63,747 nt of DNA from NCBI GenBank assembly GCA_041749275.1, contig JBGTBQ010000397.1:1-63747 (forward strand), read 5' to 3'. Origin of the DNA: JBGTBQ01 sp041749275 (GTDB lineage Bacteria; Acidobacteriota; Blastocatellia; Pyrinomonadales; Pyrinomonadaceae). The position numbers were made by a program, and so were the translations under genes. The notes under the pieces were generated by a model. It did no database searches, had not been told where the DNA came from, and saw only the letters and a program-made list of their open reading frames with translations. Of the stretch, positions 9,767-19,402 are shown in pieces; the stretch's first letter is position 1, and each line of letters starts with the position of its first letter.

Positions 9767-11722
9767 ATGAGTGACCAGTTCGACGCAGCGGAAATGACGT
9801 TGCTGCAAGCCCTCGCCGCACAGTACCCAACGGCTAATCTCGCGCTCGCGGAGGCTTCCGCGCTCCGCGCCTCGCTCTCCTTCCCGAAAGGGGTCGTCCA
9901 CGTCGTCAGCGATGTTCACGGCGAATACAAGAAACTGCGTCACATCATCAACAACGCTTCCGGCAGTCTGCGCCCACTCGTCGAGTCGCTCTTTGCGAAT
10001 GAGATGAGCGAAGAAGAGATGGGGCAGTTCCTCGCCGTGATTTATTACCCGCACGAGGCCATTGAATATCGGCGACCATCACTTGTAGATACCGGGCAGC
10101 GCGGCGAGTGGGTGCGCGGGATGCTCCGCCAACAATTTCGTGTGGTGCGCGCACTGGCGAACAACCGCCGGCTCTCTGAGTTGAGAGCGCTCTTCCCGCC
10201 CGGACGGCGACAACTTTTCGAGGAACTACTTTTCGAGTCGTGCACGGGACGCGGAGCCGCTTACGTGGACGAGATGATAAATACACTAAGCCAACACGAC
10301 CGTGACTTTTCCGCCGTCCGCGCGGCGTCGCGGTTGGTGAGGAACCTTTCGGTCGCTGAAATCATCGTCGCGGGTGATCTGGGAGACAGAGGCCCGCGTC
10401 TCGACCGTGTCGTTGATTACCTGTTACAGCAACCGAACGTCTCATTCACGTGGGGGAACCATGACGTGTTGTGGATGGGCGCCTGCCTCGGCCATGAAGC
10501 GCTGATGGCGACTGTCCTGCGCGTTTCGCTCCGTTACCGTCGCCTTTCACAACTCGAAGAGGGCTACGGCATCACTATGCAGCCGCTCGAAAAACTCGCG
10601 CGGACGGTGTACGCCGACGACCCGGCGGATCGCTTCAGAACAAAAGGCGTGGGCTTGCGCGATGACCTGTTGATGGCGCGGATGCAGAAGGCCATCGCAA
10701 TCATCCAGTTCAAACTCGAAGGGCAGGTCATCGAGCGTCATCCGGAGTGGGGGTTGGAGCACAGGAATCTCATTCACCAGATCAATCCCGGCGAAGGGAC
10801 GGTCGAGATTGGAGGTAAAAAACACAAGCTACGAGACACACACCTTCCGACCGTCAATTTCGACGACCCGTACACGCTCAGCGACGAAGAGGGCAACTGC
10901 ATCGAACGCATGCGTCAGTCCTTTGTCGCAAGCCCGCGACTCTGGCAGCACATGTCATTCGTCGCCCGGCGCGGCGCGACTTGGTTACGTCGAGATCATG
11001 CACTCATCTTCCACGGGTGCGTCCCGGTTGATGAAGACGGGCAGGAGCTTCCGCTTGAAGTTGATGGGGCAACATTGTCGGGTCGTGCGCTCTTCGACGC
11101 GCTCGATGCGGTTGTCCGTCGCGCCTTTCGGAAAGGGGCGCAGGCCGCGGAGGTAGATAAGGACTGGCTCTGGTATCTGTGGACGGGGCCATGTTCGCCT
11201 CTGTTTGGAAAAGACCGGATGGCGACTTTCGAAACCTACTTTGTCGAAGACAAGGCAACGCACAAGGAGAATAAGAACCCCTACTTCAAGCTGATTCACG
11301 ATGCTGCTTTCTGCGCTCGTATAGCCGCCGAGTTCGGCGTTGACGAGCAGGCGTTGATCGTCAACGGGCATGTCCCCGTCAAGGTCGAGAAAGGCGAGGA
11401 GCCTGTCAAATCAGGTGGAAACGCAGTCACCATTGACGGCGCATTCTCAGAGGCCTACGGCGACCGCGGTTACACCCTCATCCTCGCGCCCGAACGTATC
11501 GCACTCGCGGAACACCATCACTTCGAATCAATCAGCGATGCCATCACCGAAGGCGCGGACATCGTGCCCAAGGTGGTGACCCTGCGCGCCTATCATCCAC
11601 CTCGCCAGATCGGAGATACTGAAGAGGGCGAGCGCCTACGTCGAAACGTTGAAGCACTGGAACGGCTTGTCGAGGCTTACGAAACAGGAGCGCTTTTGGA
11701 AGAATCAGATCAAGCGATTTGA
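9767..11722 (+). CDS. fbp: fructose-1,6-bisphosphatase class III
   Basis: Hydrolyses fructose 1,6-bisphosphate to fructose 6-phosphate in gluconeogenesis. At 651 aa it matches the class III (Bacillus Fbp-like) metallophosphoesterase family rather than the class I or II types. Seen: the metal-site motifs SDVHGEY near residue 48, GDLGDRGP near 205, WGNHDVLWMG near 228 and NGHVPVK near 535, and the family block LAVIYYPHEAIEYRRP. The start ATG 9767 follows AGAGGGAGA; upstream in-frame starts at 9713 and 9725 lie in or next to the hairpin repeat and lack a site. Placement after the pentose phosphate genes suggests hexose-phosphate recycling into that pathway. Confidence 0.94.
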   Translation: MSDQFDAAEMTLLQALAAQYPTANLALAEASALRASLSFPKGVVHVVSDVHGEYKKLRHIINNASGSLRPLVESLFANEMSEEEMGQFLAVIYYPHEAIEYRRPSLVDTGQRGEWVRGMLRQQFRVVRALANNRRLSELRALFPPGRRQLFEELLFESCTGRGAAYVDEMINTLSQHDRDFSAVRAASRLVRNLSVAEIIVAGDLGDRGPRLDRVVDYLLQQPNVSFTWGNHDVLWMGACLGHEALMATVLRVSLRYRRLSQLEEGYGITMQPLEKLARTVYADDPADRFRTKGVGLRDDLLMARMQKAIAIIQFKLEGQVIERHPEWGLEHRNLIHQINPGEGTVEIGGKKHKLRDTHLPTVNFDDPYTLSDEEGNCIERMRQSFVASPRLWQHMSFVARRGATWLRRDHALIFHGCVPVDEDGQELPLEVDGATLSGRALFDALDAVVRRAFRKGAQAAEVDKDWLWYLWTGPCSPLFGKDRMATFETYFVEDKATHKENKNPYFKLIHDAAFCARIAAEFGVDEQALIVNGHVPVKVEKGEEPVKSGGNAVTIDGAFSEAYGDRGYTLILAPERIALAEHHHFESISDAITEGADIVPKVVTLRAYHPPRQIGDTEEGERLRRNVEALERLVEAYETGALLEESDQAI

Positions 11723-11755
11723 CGTGTGCTTGAATGCCGGGCGCGGGTTAAGATT

Positions 11756-11848
11756 GAACGCGGAGCACCCGGAGAGACGCGGAGAGACGCGGAGGGCGCG
11801 GAGAAAGATATTCAATTTCTCCGCGCTCTCCGCGTCTCTCCGCGTTGT
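11756..11848. repeat. CGCGGAG-type intergenic hairpin, copy 2
   Basis: The left half carries repeated GGAGAGACGCGGAG modules. The right half (from about 11818) reads CTCCGCGCTCTCCGCG and ends CTCCGCGTTG. The two halves are complementary around the AT-rich loop AAAGATATTCAATTT. It sits directly after fbp, so this gene is flanked by one such hairpin on each side. Confidence 0.8.
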
Positions 11849-11960
11849 GACATGTACGCACCAAATTCATTGTTCATGCGGATGTCGGCATCCCCATAAG
11901 CTCCATCACATCATCAATTACGGGGCGGCAATCTTTCATCTGATAATCTCGCCGCTAATC

Positions 11961-11989
11961 TTGACAAAAAAGTAAGGTATCTCTATCAT
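11961..11989 (+). promoter_or_regulatory. sigma70-type promoter of the suf operon
   Basis: TTGACA (11961-11966), a 17-base spacer, and TATCAT (11984-11989). The spacing is ideal and the -35 is perfect. Predicted transcription start near 11996, 40 bases before the Rrf2 regulator start. As an Rrf2 protein is the first gene, autoregulation at this site is likely, though no operator can be named with confidence. Confidence 0.75.
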
Positions 11990-12035
11990 GTCTTAGCGTG
12001 AACCGAATTCAATGGCAAGATTTGAGTAAAGCTGT

Positions 12036-12524
12036 ATGAAGGTCTCGGCACAGGAAGAGTACGGGCTGCGGTGCCTGCTCCAACTCGCACAGTTGGATGA
12101 GGGGGAATATTTGACGCTCTCCCAGATCGCCGAGCGCGAGGGCATTTCGGCGGCCAATGCCGGCAAGCTCCTCTGGATTTTGAGCAAGGCGAATCTTGTC
12201 TCTTCTATTCGTGGGACGAAGGGCGGCTACCGGCTCGCGCGCCCGGCTTCGGACATACACCTCAATGAGATTATCAAGGTGATGGATGAGGACGTACACG
12301 CCGGTCACTGCAAGAGCTACGCGGGCGTTCTTGAGACGTGCATACACACTGGCGACTGCGGCATCCGCCCGGTCATCATCGGTCTTCACGAGATCGTGCG
12401 AACTGCCCTCTCCGGGATCACTCTGGCGCAACTTATCGGCACCGAGGAGAATGTGGATAAGACGATCCACCAGATTCAGAGTTTGCGCGCACGCGTGGAA
12501 ACAGTTGAAGGGCACGTTCAGTAG
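12036..12524 (+). CDS. Rrf2-family iron-sulfur responsive transcriptional regulator
   Basis: DNA-binding repressor of the Rrf2/IscR group, first gene of the suf operon. The 162-aa protein has an N-terminal winged helix (MKVSAQEEYGLRCLLQLA, then LTLSQIAEREGISAANAGKLLWIL, then the wing IRGTKGGYRLARP) and three cysteines, Cys92, Cys102 and Cys108, where this family holds a [2Fe-2S] or [4Fe-4S] cluster. Cys spacing (9 and 5 residues between) differs from the 5 and 5 of E. coli IscR. Inference: it senses Fe-S status and represses sufBCDSU when clusters are plentiful. It lies 54 bases before sufB on the same strand. Confidence 0.9.
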   Translation: MKVSAQEEYGLRCLLQLAQLDEGEYLTLSQIAEREGISAANAGKLLWILSKANLVSSIRGTKGGYRLARPASDIHLNEIIKVMDEDVHAGHCKSYAGVLETCIHTGDCGIRPVIIGLHEIVRTALSGITLAQLIGTEENVDKTIHQIQSLRARVETVEGHVQ

Positions 12525-12578
12525 TGGATTCCAATTCATGGACACGTAAGGCTGACCTTGCGAGGAATATAAATCGAG

Positions 12579-14015
12579 ATGAGTTCAATCGAAGTTTTAG
12601 CTAATCAGGAATACAAGTACGGTTTCGTCACCGACATCGAGTCGGACGTGATCCCGAAGGGTTTGACCGAGGATACGATCCGCCTCATCTCCGAGAAGAA
12701 GGGCGAGCCGGACTGGATGCTGGAGTTCCGCCTCAAGGCTTACCGGCACTGGTTGACGATGACGGAGCCGAAGCATTGGCCGAACATCAAGTATCCGGAG
12801 ATTGATTTTCAGGACATCATCTATTACAGCGCGCCGAAACAGAAGGCGAAGAAGGCGAGCCTCGACGAGGTTGACCCGGAACTGCTCCGCACGTTCGAGA
12901 AGCTTGGCATCCCGCTCACGGAGCAGAAGCAGCTTGCAAACGTCGCCGTGGACGCGGTCTTCGACTCCGTCTCGGTTGCTACGACCTACAAAGAGAAACT
13001 CAAGAAGCACGGCGTCATTTTCTGCTCGTTTACCGAGGCGATCAAAGATCATCCCGAACTCATCAAGAAGTATCTCGGCTCGGTCGTGCCGACCAACGAT
13101 AACTACTACGCGGCGCTCAATAGCGCGGTCTTCTCCGACGGCTCGTTTGTCTTCGTCCCAAAGGGCGTTCGCTGCCCGATGGAGTTGTCCACCTATTTCC
13201 GCATCAACAATTCCGAGTCGGGCCAGTTCGAGCGCACGCTCGTCATCGCCGAGGAGAGCGCTTACGTCTCTTATCTCGAAGGCTGCACCGCGCCGCAGTT
13301 CGACCGCAACCAGTTGCACGCGGCAGTGGTGGAACTGGTCGCACTTGACGACGCGGAGATTAAATACTCGACCGTGCAGAACTGGTACGCGGGTGATGAA
13401 CAGGGACGAGGCGGCATTTACAACTTCGTCACGAAGCGCGGCAAGTGCGCCGGGCGCAACTCCAAGATTTCGTGGACGCAGGTTGAGACCGGCTCGGCCA
13501 TCACGTGGAAGTATCCCTCGTGCATCCTGCTTGGCGAGAACTCCGTCGGCGAGTTCTACTCCGTGGCGCTGACGAACCACGCGCAGCAGGCCGACACCGG
13601 CACGAAGATGATTCACATCGGCAGGAACACGCGCTCGACCATCATTTCGAAGGGTATCTCGGCGGGGTACTCGAAGAATAGCTACCGCGGCCTCGTCAAG
13701 ATGCTGGCCGGCGCGGAGGGCGCGCGCAACTATACGCAGTGCGATTCGATGCTGGTCGGTTCGAAGTCGAGCGCGAACACGTTTCCCTACATCGAGGTGA
13801 TGAACAACACCGCGCGGGTCGAGCATGAAGCGACCACCTCGCGCATCAGTGAGGATCAACTTTTCTATCTACAGCAGCGCGGCATCTCCCAAGAGGATGC
13901 GGTCTCGCTCATCATCAACGGCTTCTGTAAAGAGGTCTTCCGCGAGTTGCCGATGGAGTTCGCCGTTGAGGCGCAGAAGCTGCTCGGGATGAAGCTTGAG
14001 AACAGTGTGGGCTAA
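12579..14015 (+). CDS. sufB: Fe-S cluster scaffold complex subunit SufB
   Basis: Core of the SufBCD scaffold on which Fe-S clusters are built. The 478-aa protein is of normal length. Seen: the conserved PKGVRCPMELSTYFRIN block, ISWTQVETGSAITWKYPSCILLG, SKGISAGYSKNSYRGLVKM and the C-terminal SRISEDQLFYLQQRGISQEDAVSLIINGF, all hallmarks of SufB rather than SufD. The ATG at 12579 follows CGAGGAAT. No intein is present, unlike in some actinobacterial SufB proteins. Downstream is an inverted repeat, then sufC. Confidence 0.97.
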   Translation: MSSIEVLANQEYKYGFVTDIESDVIPKGLTEDTIRLISEKKGEPDWMLEFRLKAYRHWLTMTEPKHWPNIKYPEIDFQDIIYYSAPKQKAKKASLDEVDPELLRTFEKLGIPLTEQKQLANVAVDAVFDSVSVATTYKEKLKKHGVIFCSFTEAIKDHPELIKKYLGSVVPTNDNYYAALNSAVFSDGSFVFVPKGVRCPMELSTYFRINNSESGQFERTLVIAEESAYVSYLEGCTAPQFDRNQLHAAVVELVALDDAEIKYSTVQNWYAGDEQGRGGIYNFVTKRGKCAGRNSKISWTQVETGSAITWKYPSCILLGENSVGEFYSVALTNHAQQADTGTKMIHIGRNTRSTIISKGISAGYSKNSYRGLVKMLAGAEGARNYTQCDSMLVGSKSSANTFPYIEVMNNTARVEHEATTSRISEDQLFYLQQRGISQEDAVSLIINGFCKEVFRELPMEFAVEAQKLLGMKLENSVG

Positions 14016-14018
14016 TTC

Positions 14019-14095
14019 AGAGGTTGGAGGCCGGAGGGTAGTGGTCAGTGAAATATATCTTTTACTGACTACTACCCTGTCACCTCTGGCCTCTT
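14019..14095. repeat. inverted repeat between sufB and sufC
   Basis: AGAGGTTGGAGGCCGGAGGG followed by TAGTGGTCAGTGA pairs with TTACTGACTACTACCCTG and CACCTCTGGCCTCTT. The right arm can be read in seven-base steps (TTACTGA, CTACTAC, CCTGTCA, CCTCTGG). Inside an operon it may act as an mRNA stability or attenuation element. It fills most of the 102-base gap. Confidence 0.65.
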
Positions 14096-14117
14096 AAATT
14101 TTCGGAGAATATTTACT

Positions 14118-14894
<777 letters not shown>

Positions 14895-14946
14895 GCGAAC
14901 GTTGAAGAGTATCGGCGCGTGAGCGCCATTGGCAAGATGTTGATTA

Positions 14947-16290
14947 ATGATGATGTCACAGGCAATAAAAGAGAAGAGTTCTTACCGGGACGCATTTCGG
15001 TCGCTCACGGAGAGCAGGCGAAGTCAGGAGCCGTCGTGGTTGGCGCGTCTGCGCGAGACGGCGTTCGAGCGTTTTGAAGAAACGGGCTTCCCCACGACCG
15101 ACGAAGAAGATTGGAAGTATACGAACGTCGCCCCGCTTGCGCGCCAAACTTTCCAGACCGGCGCCGAGCGAATCGCTTCCGGCCTAACCGCCGCAACGGT
15201 CGCGCCTTTCGTCTACCCGGAGACGCGCCAGAGCAGCCTTGTCTTCGTCAACGGGTTCTATCGTGCCGACCTGTCTTCACTTGAGGCGCTTCCATCGGGG
15301 GCGTTTGTCATTGACCTGCGCGGCGCTTTGGAAGGCGACTATGCGGGGTTCGTGCTGCAACATCTGGCGCGCAGCGACGAGCAAGAAGGGGATGCCTTCG
15401 CGGCGCTCAACACGGCCTTTCTTGAAGGCGGAGCGTTCGTGCTCATCCCGGAGGGCGTGAAGGTCGAGACGCCCATTCACCTCCTCTTCCTTTCCGCGCC
15501 GGCGGAAGTCGAAACGGCGTCGTTCCCGCGCGTGCTGGTTGTGGCGGAGCGCGAAAGCTCCGCGACCATCATCGAAAGCTACGCGGCGACGGGGGAGGCG
15601 ACCTACTTCACCAACGCGGTAACGGAAATTCACGTTGGAGAGCAGGCGCGGCTGCTGCACTACAAAGTTCAGAACGAAAGCGAGCACGCTTATCACATCG
15701 CCTCGACGAGCGCTGAACTCGGACAGGGAGCGGCTTACGATTTGACGACGGTGACGCTCGGCGCGAAGCTCTCGCGCCATAACATCAATGTGCGGATGGA
15801 TCATGAGGGCGCGGAGTGTTGGGTGGATGGCCTCTACCTCGTCGGCACCGGGCAGCACGCCGACACGCACTCGCTCATTGACCATCGCAAGCCGCATTGC
15901 ACGAGCCACCAAAACTATAAAGGCATCCTTGATGGCAAATCGCGCGCTGTGTTCAACGGCAGGGTTTATGTCCACCGCGAAGCGCAACAGACTGACGCCG
16001 TGCAGAGCAATAAGAACCTCCTGCTCTCGCCGGACGCGCGTGTTGATACCAAGCCGCAGCTTGAGATTTACGCCGACGACGTAAAGTGCGCGCACGGGGC
16101 GACCGTGGGGCAACTCGAAGAGGAAGAGCTGTTCTACCTCGCCAGCCGCGGCCTGCATCCTGACCTCGCGCGCAACCTGCTGACCTACGGTTTCGCCGAG
16201 GAGATCGTCGAGAAGATAAAAATCGAATCCATCCGCGCGCAGCTTGATGAAGCGATTTTGAATCGTCTGCACGCGCGGCTCGAAGCGTAA
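14947..16290 (+). CDS. sufD: Fe-S cluster assembly protein SufD
   Basis: SufB paralogue and partner in the SufBC2D scaffold. The 447-aa protein has a divergent N-terminal helical region with the typical FPTTDEEDWKYTNVAPLA block (about 49-66), a beta-helix core and a C-terminal conserved segment: DTHSLIDHRKPHCTSHQNYKGILDGKSRAVFNGRVYVH, ADDVKCAHGATVGQ with the cluster-relevant Cys and His, and LFYLASRGLHPDLARNLLTYGFAEEI. Three consecutive ATG codons (14947, 14950, 14953) can serve as start; the ribosome site is weak. It is followed after 12 bases by sufS. Confidence 0.95.
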   Translation: MMMSQAIKEKSSYRDAFRSLTESRRSQEPSWLARLRETAFERFEETGFPTTDEEDWKYTNVAPLARQTFQTGAERIASGLTAATVAPFVYPETRQSSLVFVNGFYRADLSSLEALPSGAFVIDLRGALEGDYAGFVLQHLARSDEQEGDAFAALNTAFLEGGAFVLIPEGVKVETPIHLLFLSAPAEVETASFPRVLVVAERESSATIIESYAATGEATYFTNAVTEIHVGEQARLLHYKVQNESEHAYHIASTSAELGQGAAYDLTTVTLGAKLSRHNINVRMDHEGAECWVDGLYLVGTGQHADTHSLIDHRKPHCTSHQNYKGILDGKSRAVFNGRVYVHREAQQTDAVQSNKNLLLSPDARVDTKPQLEIYADDVKCAHGATVGQLEEEELFYLASRGLHPDLARNLLTYGFAEEIVEKIKIESIRAQLDEAILNRLHARLEA

Positions 16291-16302
16291 AAGGAATCAG
16301 AG

Positions 16303-17574
16303 ATGTCAGTCACCGATACCATCGAATCAATCGTTGCCGCGCCGTCGGCAAAGGCGGACTTCGATGTCGAGCGCGTCCGAGAGGATTTTCCTGTCCTGAG
16401 CCAGAGCGTGAATGGGAAGCCGCTCGTCTATCTCGACAACGCGGCTTCGGCGCAAGTGCCACGGATCGTCATCGAGCGCGGCGCGAAATATTTGCGTGAA
16501 GAGCACTCGAACATACACCGCGGCGTTCACTACCTGAGCCAAAAAGCGACGACGGCCTACGAGGGGGCGCGCGAGAAGGTGCGCCGCTTTATCAACGCAC
16601 GCGAAGCGCGCGAGTGCATTTTTGTGCGGGGCTGCACGGAGGGCATCAACCTCGTCGCCTCGGCCTACGGTCGCAAGTTCGTCGGCGAAGGGGATGAGAT
16701 TGTCGTCTCCGAGATGGAGCATCACTCGAACATCGTGCCGTGGCAGATGCTTTGTGAAGAAAAGGGAGCGCGTCTTCGCGTCATCCCGATGAACGACGCG
16801 GGCGAGCTGCTGCTCGACGAGTTCGACGCGCTCCTCAACGAGCGCACGAAGATGGTCGCCGTCGGTCATATCTCAAACTCGCTCGGCACGGTCAACTCGA
16901 TCAAGGAGATCGCCGTCCGCGCGCACAAGTTCGGCGTGCCCGTTCTCGTTGACGGCGCGCAGGGAGCGCCGCACCTCAAGATTGACGTGCAGGATTTGGA
17001 CTGCGACTTTTACGTCATCTCCGGCCACAAGATGTTCGCGCCGACGGGCAGCGGCGTCGTCTATGGCAGGGCCGAGTTGCTTGAAAGTATGAATCCATAC
17101 CACGGCGGCGGCTCGATGATCCGCACCGTCACGTTTGAGAAGAGCACCTACGCCGCCATCCCCGAAAAGTTCGAGGCCGGCACCCCGGCTATTGCCTCGC
17201 AGATCGGCCTCGGCGCGGCGATTGATTACCTGAACGGACTCGACCGCGAACAGGCATTGCTCCATGAGGAAGCATTGCTCGCCTACGCGACCGAAAACTT
17301 ATCGGCTATCGAGGGCGTTCGGATCATCGGCACCGCGCGCGACAAAGCGAGCGTGCTCGCATTCGTGATTGAAGACGTTCACCCGCACGATGTCGGCACG
17401 ATCCTCGACCGCGAAGGCATCGCCATCCGCGCCGGACATCACTGCGCGCAGCCAGTCATGCAGCACTTCAAGGTTCCGGCGACGGCCCGTGCTTCCTTTG
17501 CCTTCTACAATACGAAGGATGAAGTTGACCGTCTCGCTGCCGCCGTCGAGAAAGTCATAGAGGTTTTTAGTTAA
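16303..17574 (+). CDS. sufS: cysteine desulfurase SufS (group II)
   Basis: PLP enzyme that removes sulfur from cysteine as a persulfide for cluster building. It has 423 aa. Seen: VYLDNAASAQVP, the EHHSNIVPW block (His stacks on PLP), SGHKMFAPTGSG with the Schiff-base Lys, and RAGHHCAQPVM with the catalytic Cys on a short group II loop. AAGGA precedes ATG 16303. It is followed by a single base before the sufU start, which fits sulfur transfer from SufS to SufU. Confidence 0.97.
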   Translation: MSVTDTIESIVAAPSAKADFDVERVREDFPVLSQSVNGKPLVYLDNAASAQVPRIVIERGAKYLREEHSNIHRGVHYLSQKATTAYEGAREKVRRFINAREARECIFVRGCTEGINLVASAYGRKFVGEGDEIVVSEMEHHSNIVPWQMLCEEKGARLRVIPMNDAGELLLDEFDALLNERTKMVAVGHISNSLGTVNSIKEIAVRAHKFGVPVLVDGAQGAPHLKIDVQDLDCDFYVISGHKMFAPTGSGVVYGRAELLESMNPYHGGGSMIRTVTFEKSTYAAIPEKFEAGTPAIASQIGLGAAIDYLNGLDREQALLHEEALLAYATENLSAIEGVRIIGTARDKASVLAFVIEDVHPHDVGTILDREGIAIRAGHHCAQPVMQHFKVPATARASFAFYNTKDEVDRLAAAVEKVIEVFS

Positions 17575-17575
17575 A

Positions 17576-18076
17576 GTGTCAGAACTGAGTGAGCTGTATC
17601 AGCAGGTCATCCTCGACCACAATAAGAAGCCGCGAAATTTCCATGAGCTGGAAGAGGCCAACCGTGTCGCCGAAGGCTTTAATCCCCTTTGCGGCGATCA
17701 GTTGAAAGTTTACCTGCGCGTAGAGGATGGCTCGGTGCGGGAAGTGACTTTTGTCGGGTCGGGCTGCGCCATCTCGAAGGCGTCGGCGAGCATGATGACG
17801 CAGAGCCTCAAGGGAAAAAATCGTGAAGAGGCGCTCGTGCTGTTCGACGAGTTCCATCGAATGGTCATCGGCGAGTTGGATATAGAAGCAGAGCCAAACC
17901 ATCTGGGCCGCCTGAAAATATTCAACGGCGTCCGCGACTATCCGGCGCGCGTGAAATGCGCGAGTCTCGCGTGGCACACAATGCGCGCCGCGCTCGAAGG
18001 TGAGCAATCTGTGACGACGGAAAATCTGGGGCCGGCGATTTCGGCGTCGCAGGCGGCGGAGATGGCGGATCAATGA
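17576..18076 (+). CDS. sufU: Fe-S cluster assembly sulfur-transfer protein SufU
   Basis: Zinc-dependent sulfur acceptor that stimulates SufS. The 166-aa protein has the three conserved cysteines and Asp of SufU: Cys39-Gly-Asp41 (NPLCGD), Cys64 (GSGCAISKASASMM) and Cys128 (RVKCASLAWH), and the 18-21 residue insertion typical of SufU against IscU. The start is GTG 17576, one base after the sufS stop, with AGAGG 12 bases upstream. It is the last gene of the operon; a strong intrinsic terminator follows 48 bases later. Confidence 0.94.
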   Translation: MSELSELYQQVILDHNKKPRNFHELEEANRVAEGFNPLCGDQLKVYLRVEDGSVREVTFVGSGCAISKASASMMTQSLKGKNREEALVLFDEFHRMVIGELDIEAEPNHLGRLKIFNGVRDYPARVKCASLAWHTMRAALEGEQSVTTENLGPAISASQAAEMADQ

Positions 18077-18124
18077 TTGCCGGAATGCGATACGAAGCCA
18101 CGACTCACATCTGACTTTTGAATG

Positions 18125-18152
18125 GGCGACCAAACGGTCGCCTTTCTTTTTT
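18125..18152 (+). terminator. intrinsic terminator of the suf operon
   Basis: Perfect stem GGCGACC (18125-18131), loop AAAC, GGTCGCC (18136-18142), followed by TTTCTTTTTT. This is a textbook Rho-independent terminator. Its T-tract merges with the -35 of the next promoter. Confidence 0.92.
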
Positions 18153-18178
18153 GAAGATGCATTCCGGGCCGGTATACT
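18151..18178 (+). promoter_or_regulatory. candidate promoter for the racemase-M20-GNAT genes
   Basis: TTGAAG (18151-18156), a 16-base spacer, and TATACT (18173-18178), giving a start near 18185 and a leader of about 33 bases. The -35 overlaps the terminator's T-tract, so the suf terminator and this promoter are nested. Confidence 0.5.
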
Positions 18179-18217
18179 GTTCCGAGCACGCTGCAACAAA
18201 TTGAGGTCAATCGGCCA

Positions 18218-19333
18218 GTGAAAATAACATCCATCGAGATGAGTGAGATTCGTCTGCGGCTTGTCCATTTTTTCGAGACGAGTTTCGGGCGCACTATCGA
18301 GCGCCGCATCATGCTCGTCCGCGTCGCGGACGACGAAGGCGGCGAGGGCTGGGGAGAGTGTACGGCGGGCGAAGGGCCGTTCTACTGCGAGGAGTGGATT
18401 GATGGCGCGTGGGAAGTCACGAAGGGCTTTCTAGTGCCGTCGGTGTTGGGCAAGGAAGTTGAGACGGCGGCGGACATTTTCAGCCTGATGGAGCGCGTGC
18501 GTGGTAATCGCATGGCGAAGGGCGCGATTGAGACGGCGTGCTGGGATTTGGAAGCGCGCCGGGTGGGAGTCCCGCTCTGGAAGCATCTGGGGGGCGTGCG
18601 CGGCGAGATTCCCTGCGGAGTCTCCATTGGCATTCAGGACACGCCCGCCGCGTTGATCGAAAAGATCGAGCGGGAACTTTCCGACGGATACCAGCGCATC
18701 AAAATCAAAATCAAGCCCGGTTGGGATCGTGAAATCGTCAAAGCGGTGCGGGGCCGTTTTCCCGATGTGCAGTTGATGGTTGATGCAAACTCAGCGTATA
18801 CGCTCAAAGACGCGCCTCTCTTTCGCGCATTGGATGAGTTTCGATTGATGATGATCGAGCAGCCGCTTGCATTTGATGACCGCGACGATCACGCGAAGCT
18901 GCAAAGAGAAATCAGGACGCCGGTGTGTCTCGACGAGTCCATCCGCTCCGCTGATGATGCGCGCAAGGCAATTGAGATGGGCGCGTGCCGCATCGTCAAC
19001 ATCAAATTAGGGCGCGTTGGAGGGCACGCCGAGGCGCGTCGCGTCGAGGGGATTTGCCGGGCAAACAAAGTTCCGGTCTGGTGTGGCGGGATGCTTGAAT
19101 CCGGGATCGGACGCGCACACAACATTGCGATGGCGACGCTCGAAGGCTTTACGCTGCCGGGCGACGTTTCCGCAAGCGCACGCTATTGGGAAGAGGACAT
19201 CATCGAGCCGCCCGTGACCATCACCCCGCGCGGGACGATCATCGCGCCGGAGGCTCCGGGGATCGGTTATGAGGTAAAGCGGGACCACATCGAGTCGCTG
19301 ACTGTGCGTCACGAAAGCTTCAGTCTTCAATAA
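18218..19333 (+). CDS. menC: N-acylamino acid racemase / o-succinylbenzoate synthase (enolase superfamily)
   Basis: Enolase-superfamily enzyme of the NSAR/OSBS branch. The 371-aa protein keeps the whole catalytic set at the canonical numbers: Lys163 and Lys165 (KIKIKPGWD), metal ligands Asp189 (DANSAY), Glu214 (EQP) and Asp239 (LDES), and Lys263 (NIKLGRVGG). It also has WCGGMLESGIGRAHN and LPGDVSASARYWEEDI typical of this branch. This agreement supports the GTG start at 18218, with GAGG 11 bases upstream. The same fold can make o-succinylbenzoate for menaquinone or racemise N-succinylamino acids. No other men gene is nearby, while an acyl-amino-acid type hydrolase and a GNAT follow, so racemase is my preferred role. 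The symbol is by family only. Confidence 0.85.
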   Translation: MKITSIEMSEIRLRLVHFFETSFGRTIERRIMLVRVADDEGGEGWGECTAGEGPFYCEEWIDGAWEVTKGFLVPSVLGKEVETAADIFSLMERVRGNRMAKGAIETACWDLEARRVGVPLWKHLGGVRGEIPCGVSIGIQDTPAALIEKIERELSDGYQRIKIKIKPGWDREIVKAVRGRFPDVQLMVDANSAYTLKDAPLFRALDEFRLMMIEQPLAFDDRDDHAKLQREIRTPVCLDESIRSADDARKAIEMGACRIVNIKLGRVGGHAEARRVEGICRANKVPVWCGGMLESGIGRAHNIAMATLEGFTLPGDVSASARYWEEDIIEPPVTITPRGTIIAPEAPGIGYEVKRDHIESLTVRHESFSLQ

Positions 19334-19402
19334 GTGCAGGTTCGGTTACTCTGAAATATCAATCTACGTAATCACAAGCCAAGTCAACTTTCGCCAACGC
19401 GC

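Larger units (their letters stand above)
11723..12035. other. 313-base gap between fbp and the suf operon
   Basis: No gene seen. It contains the CGCGGAG hairpin (11756-11848), about 110 bases without recognisable features, and the suf promoter (11961-11989). No T-tract terminator for fbp was found. Confidence 0.6.
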
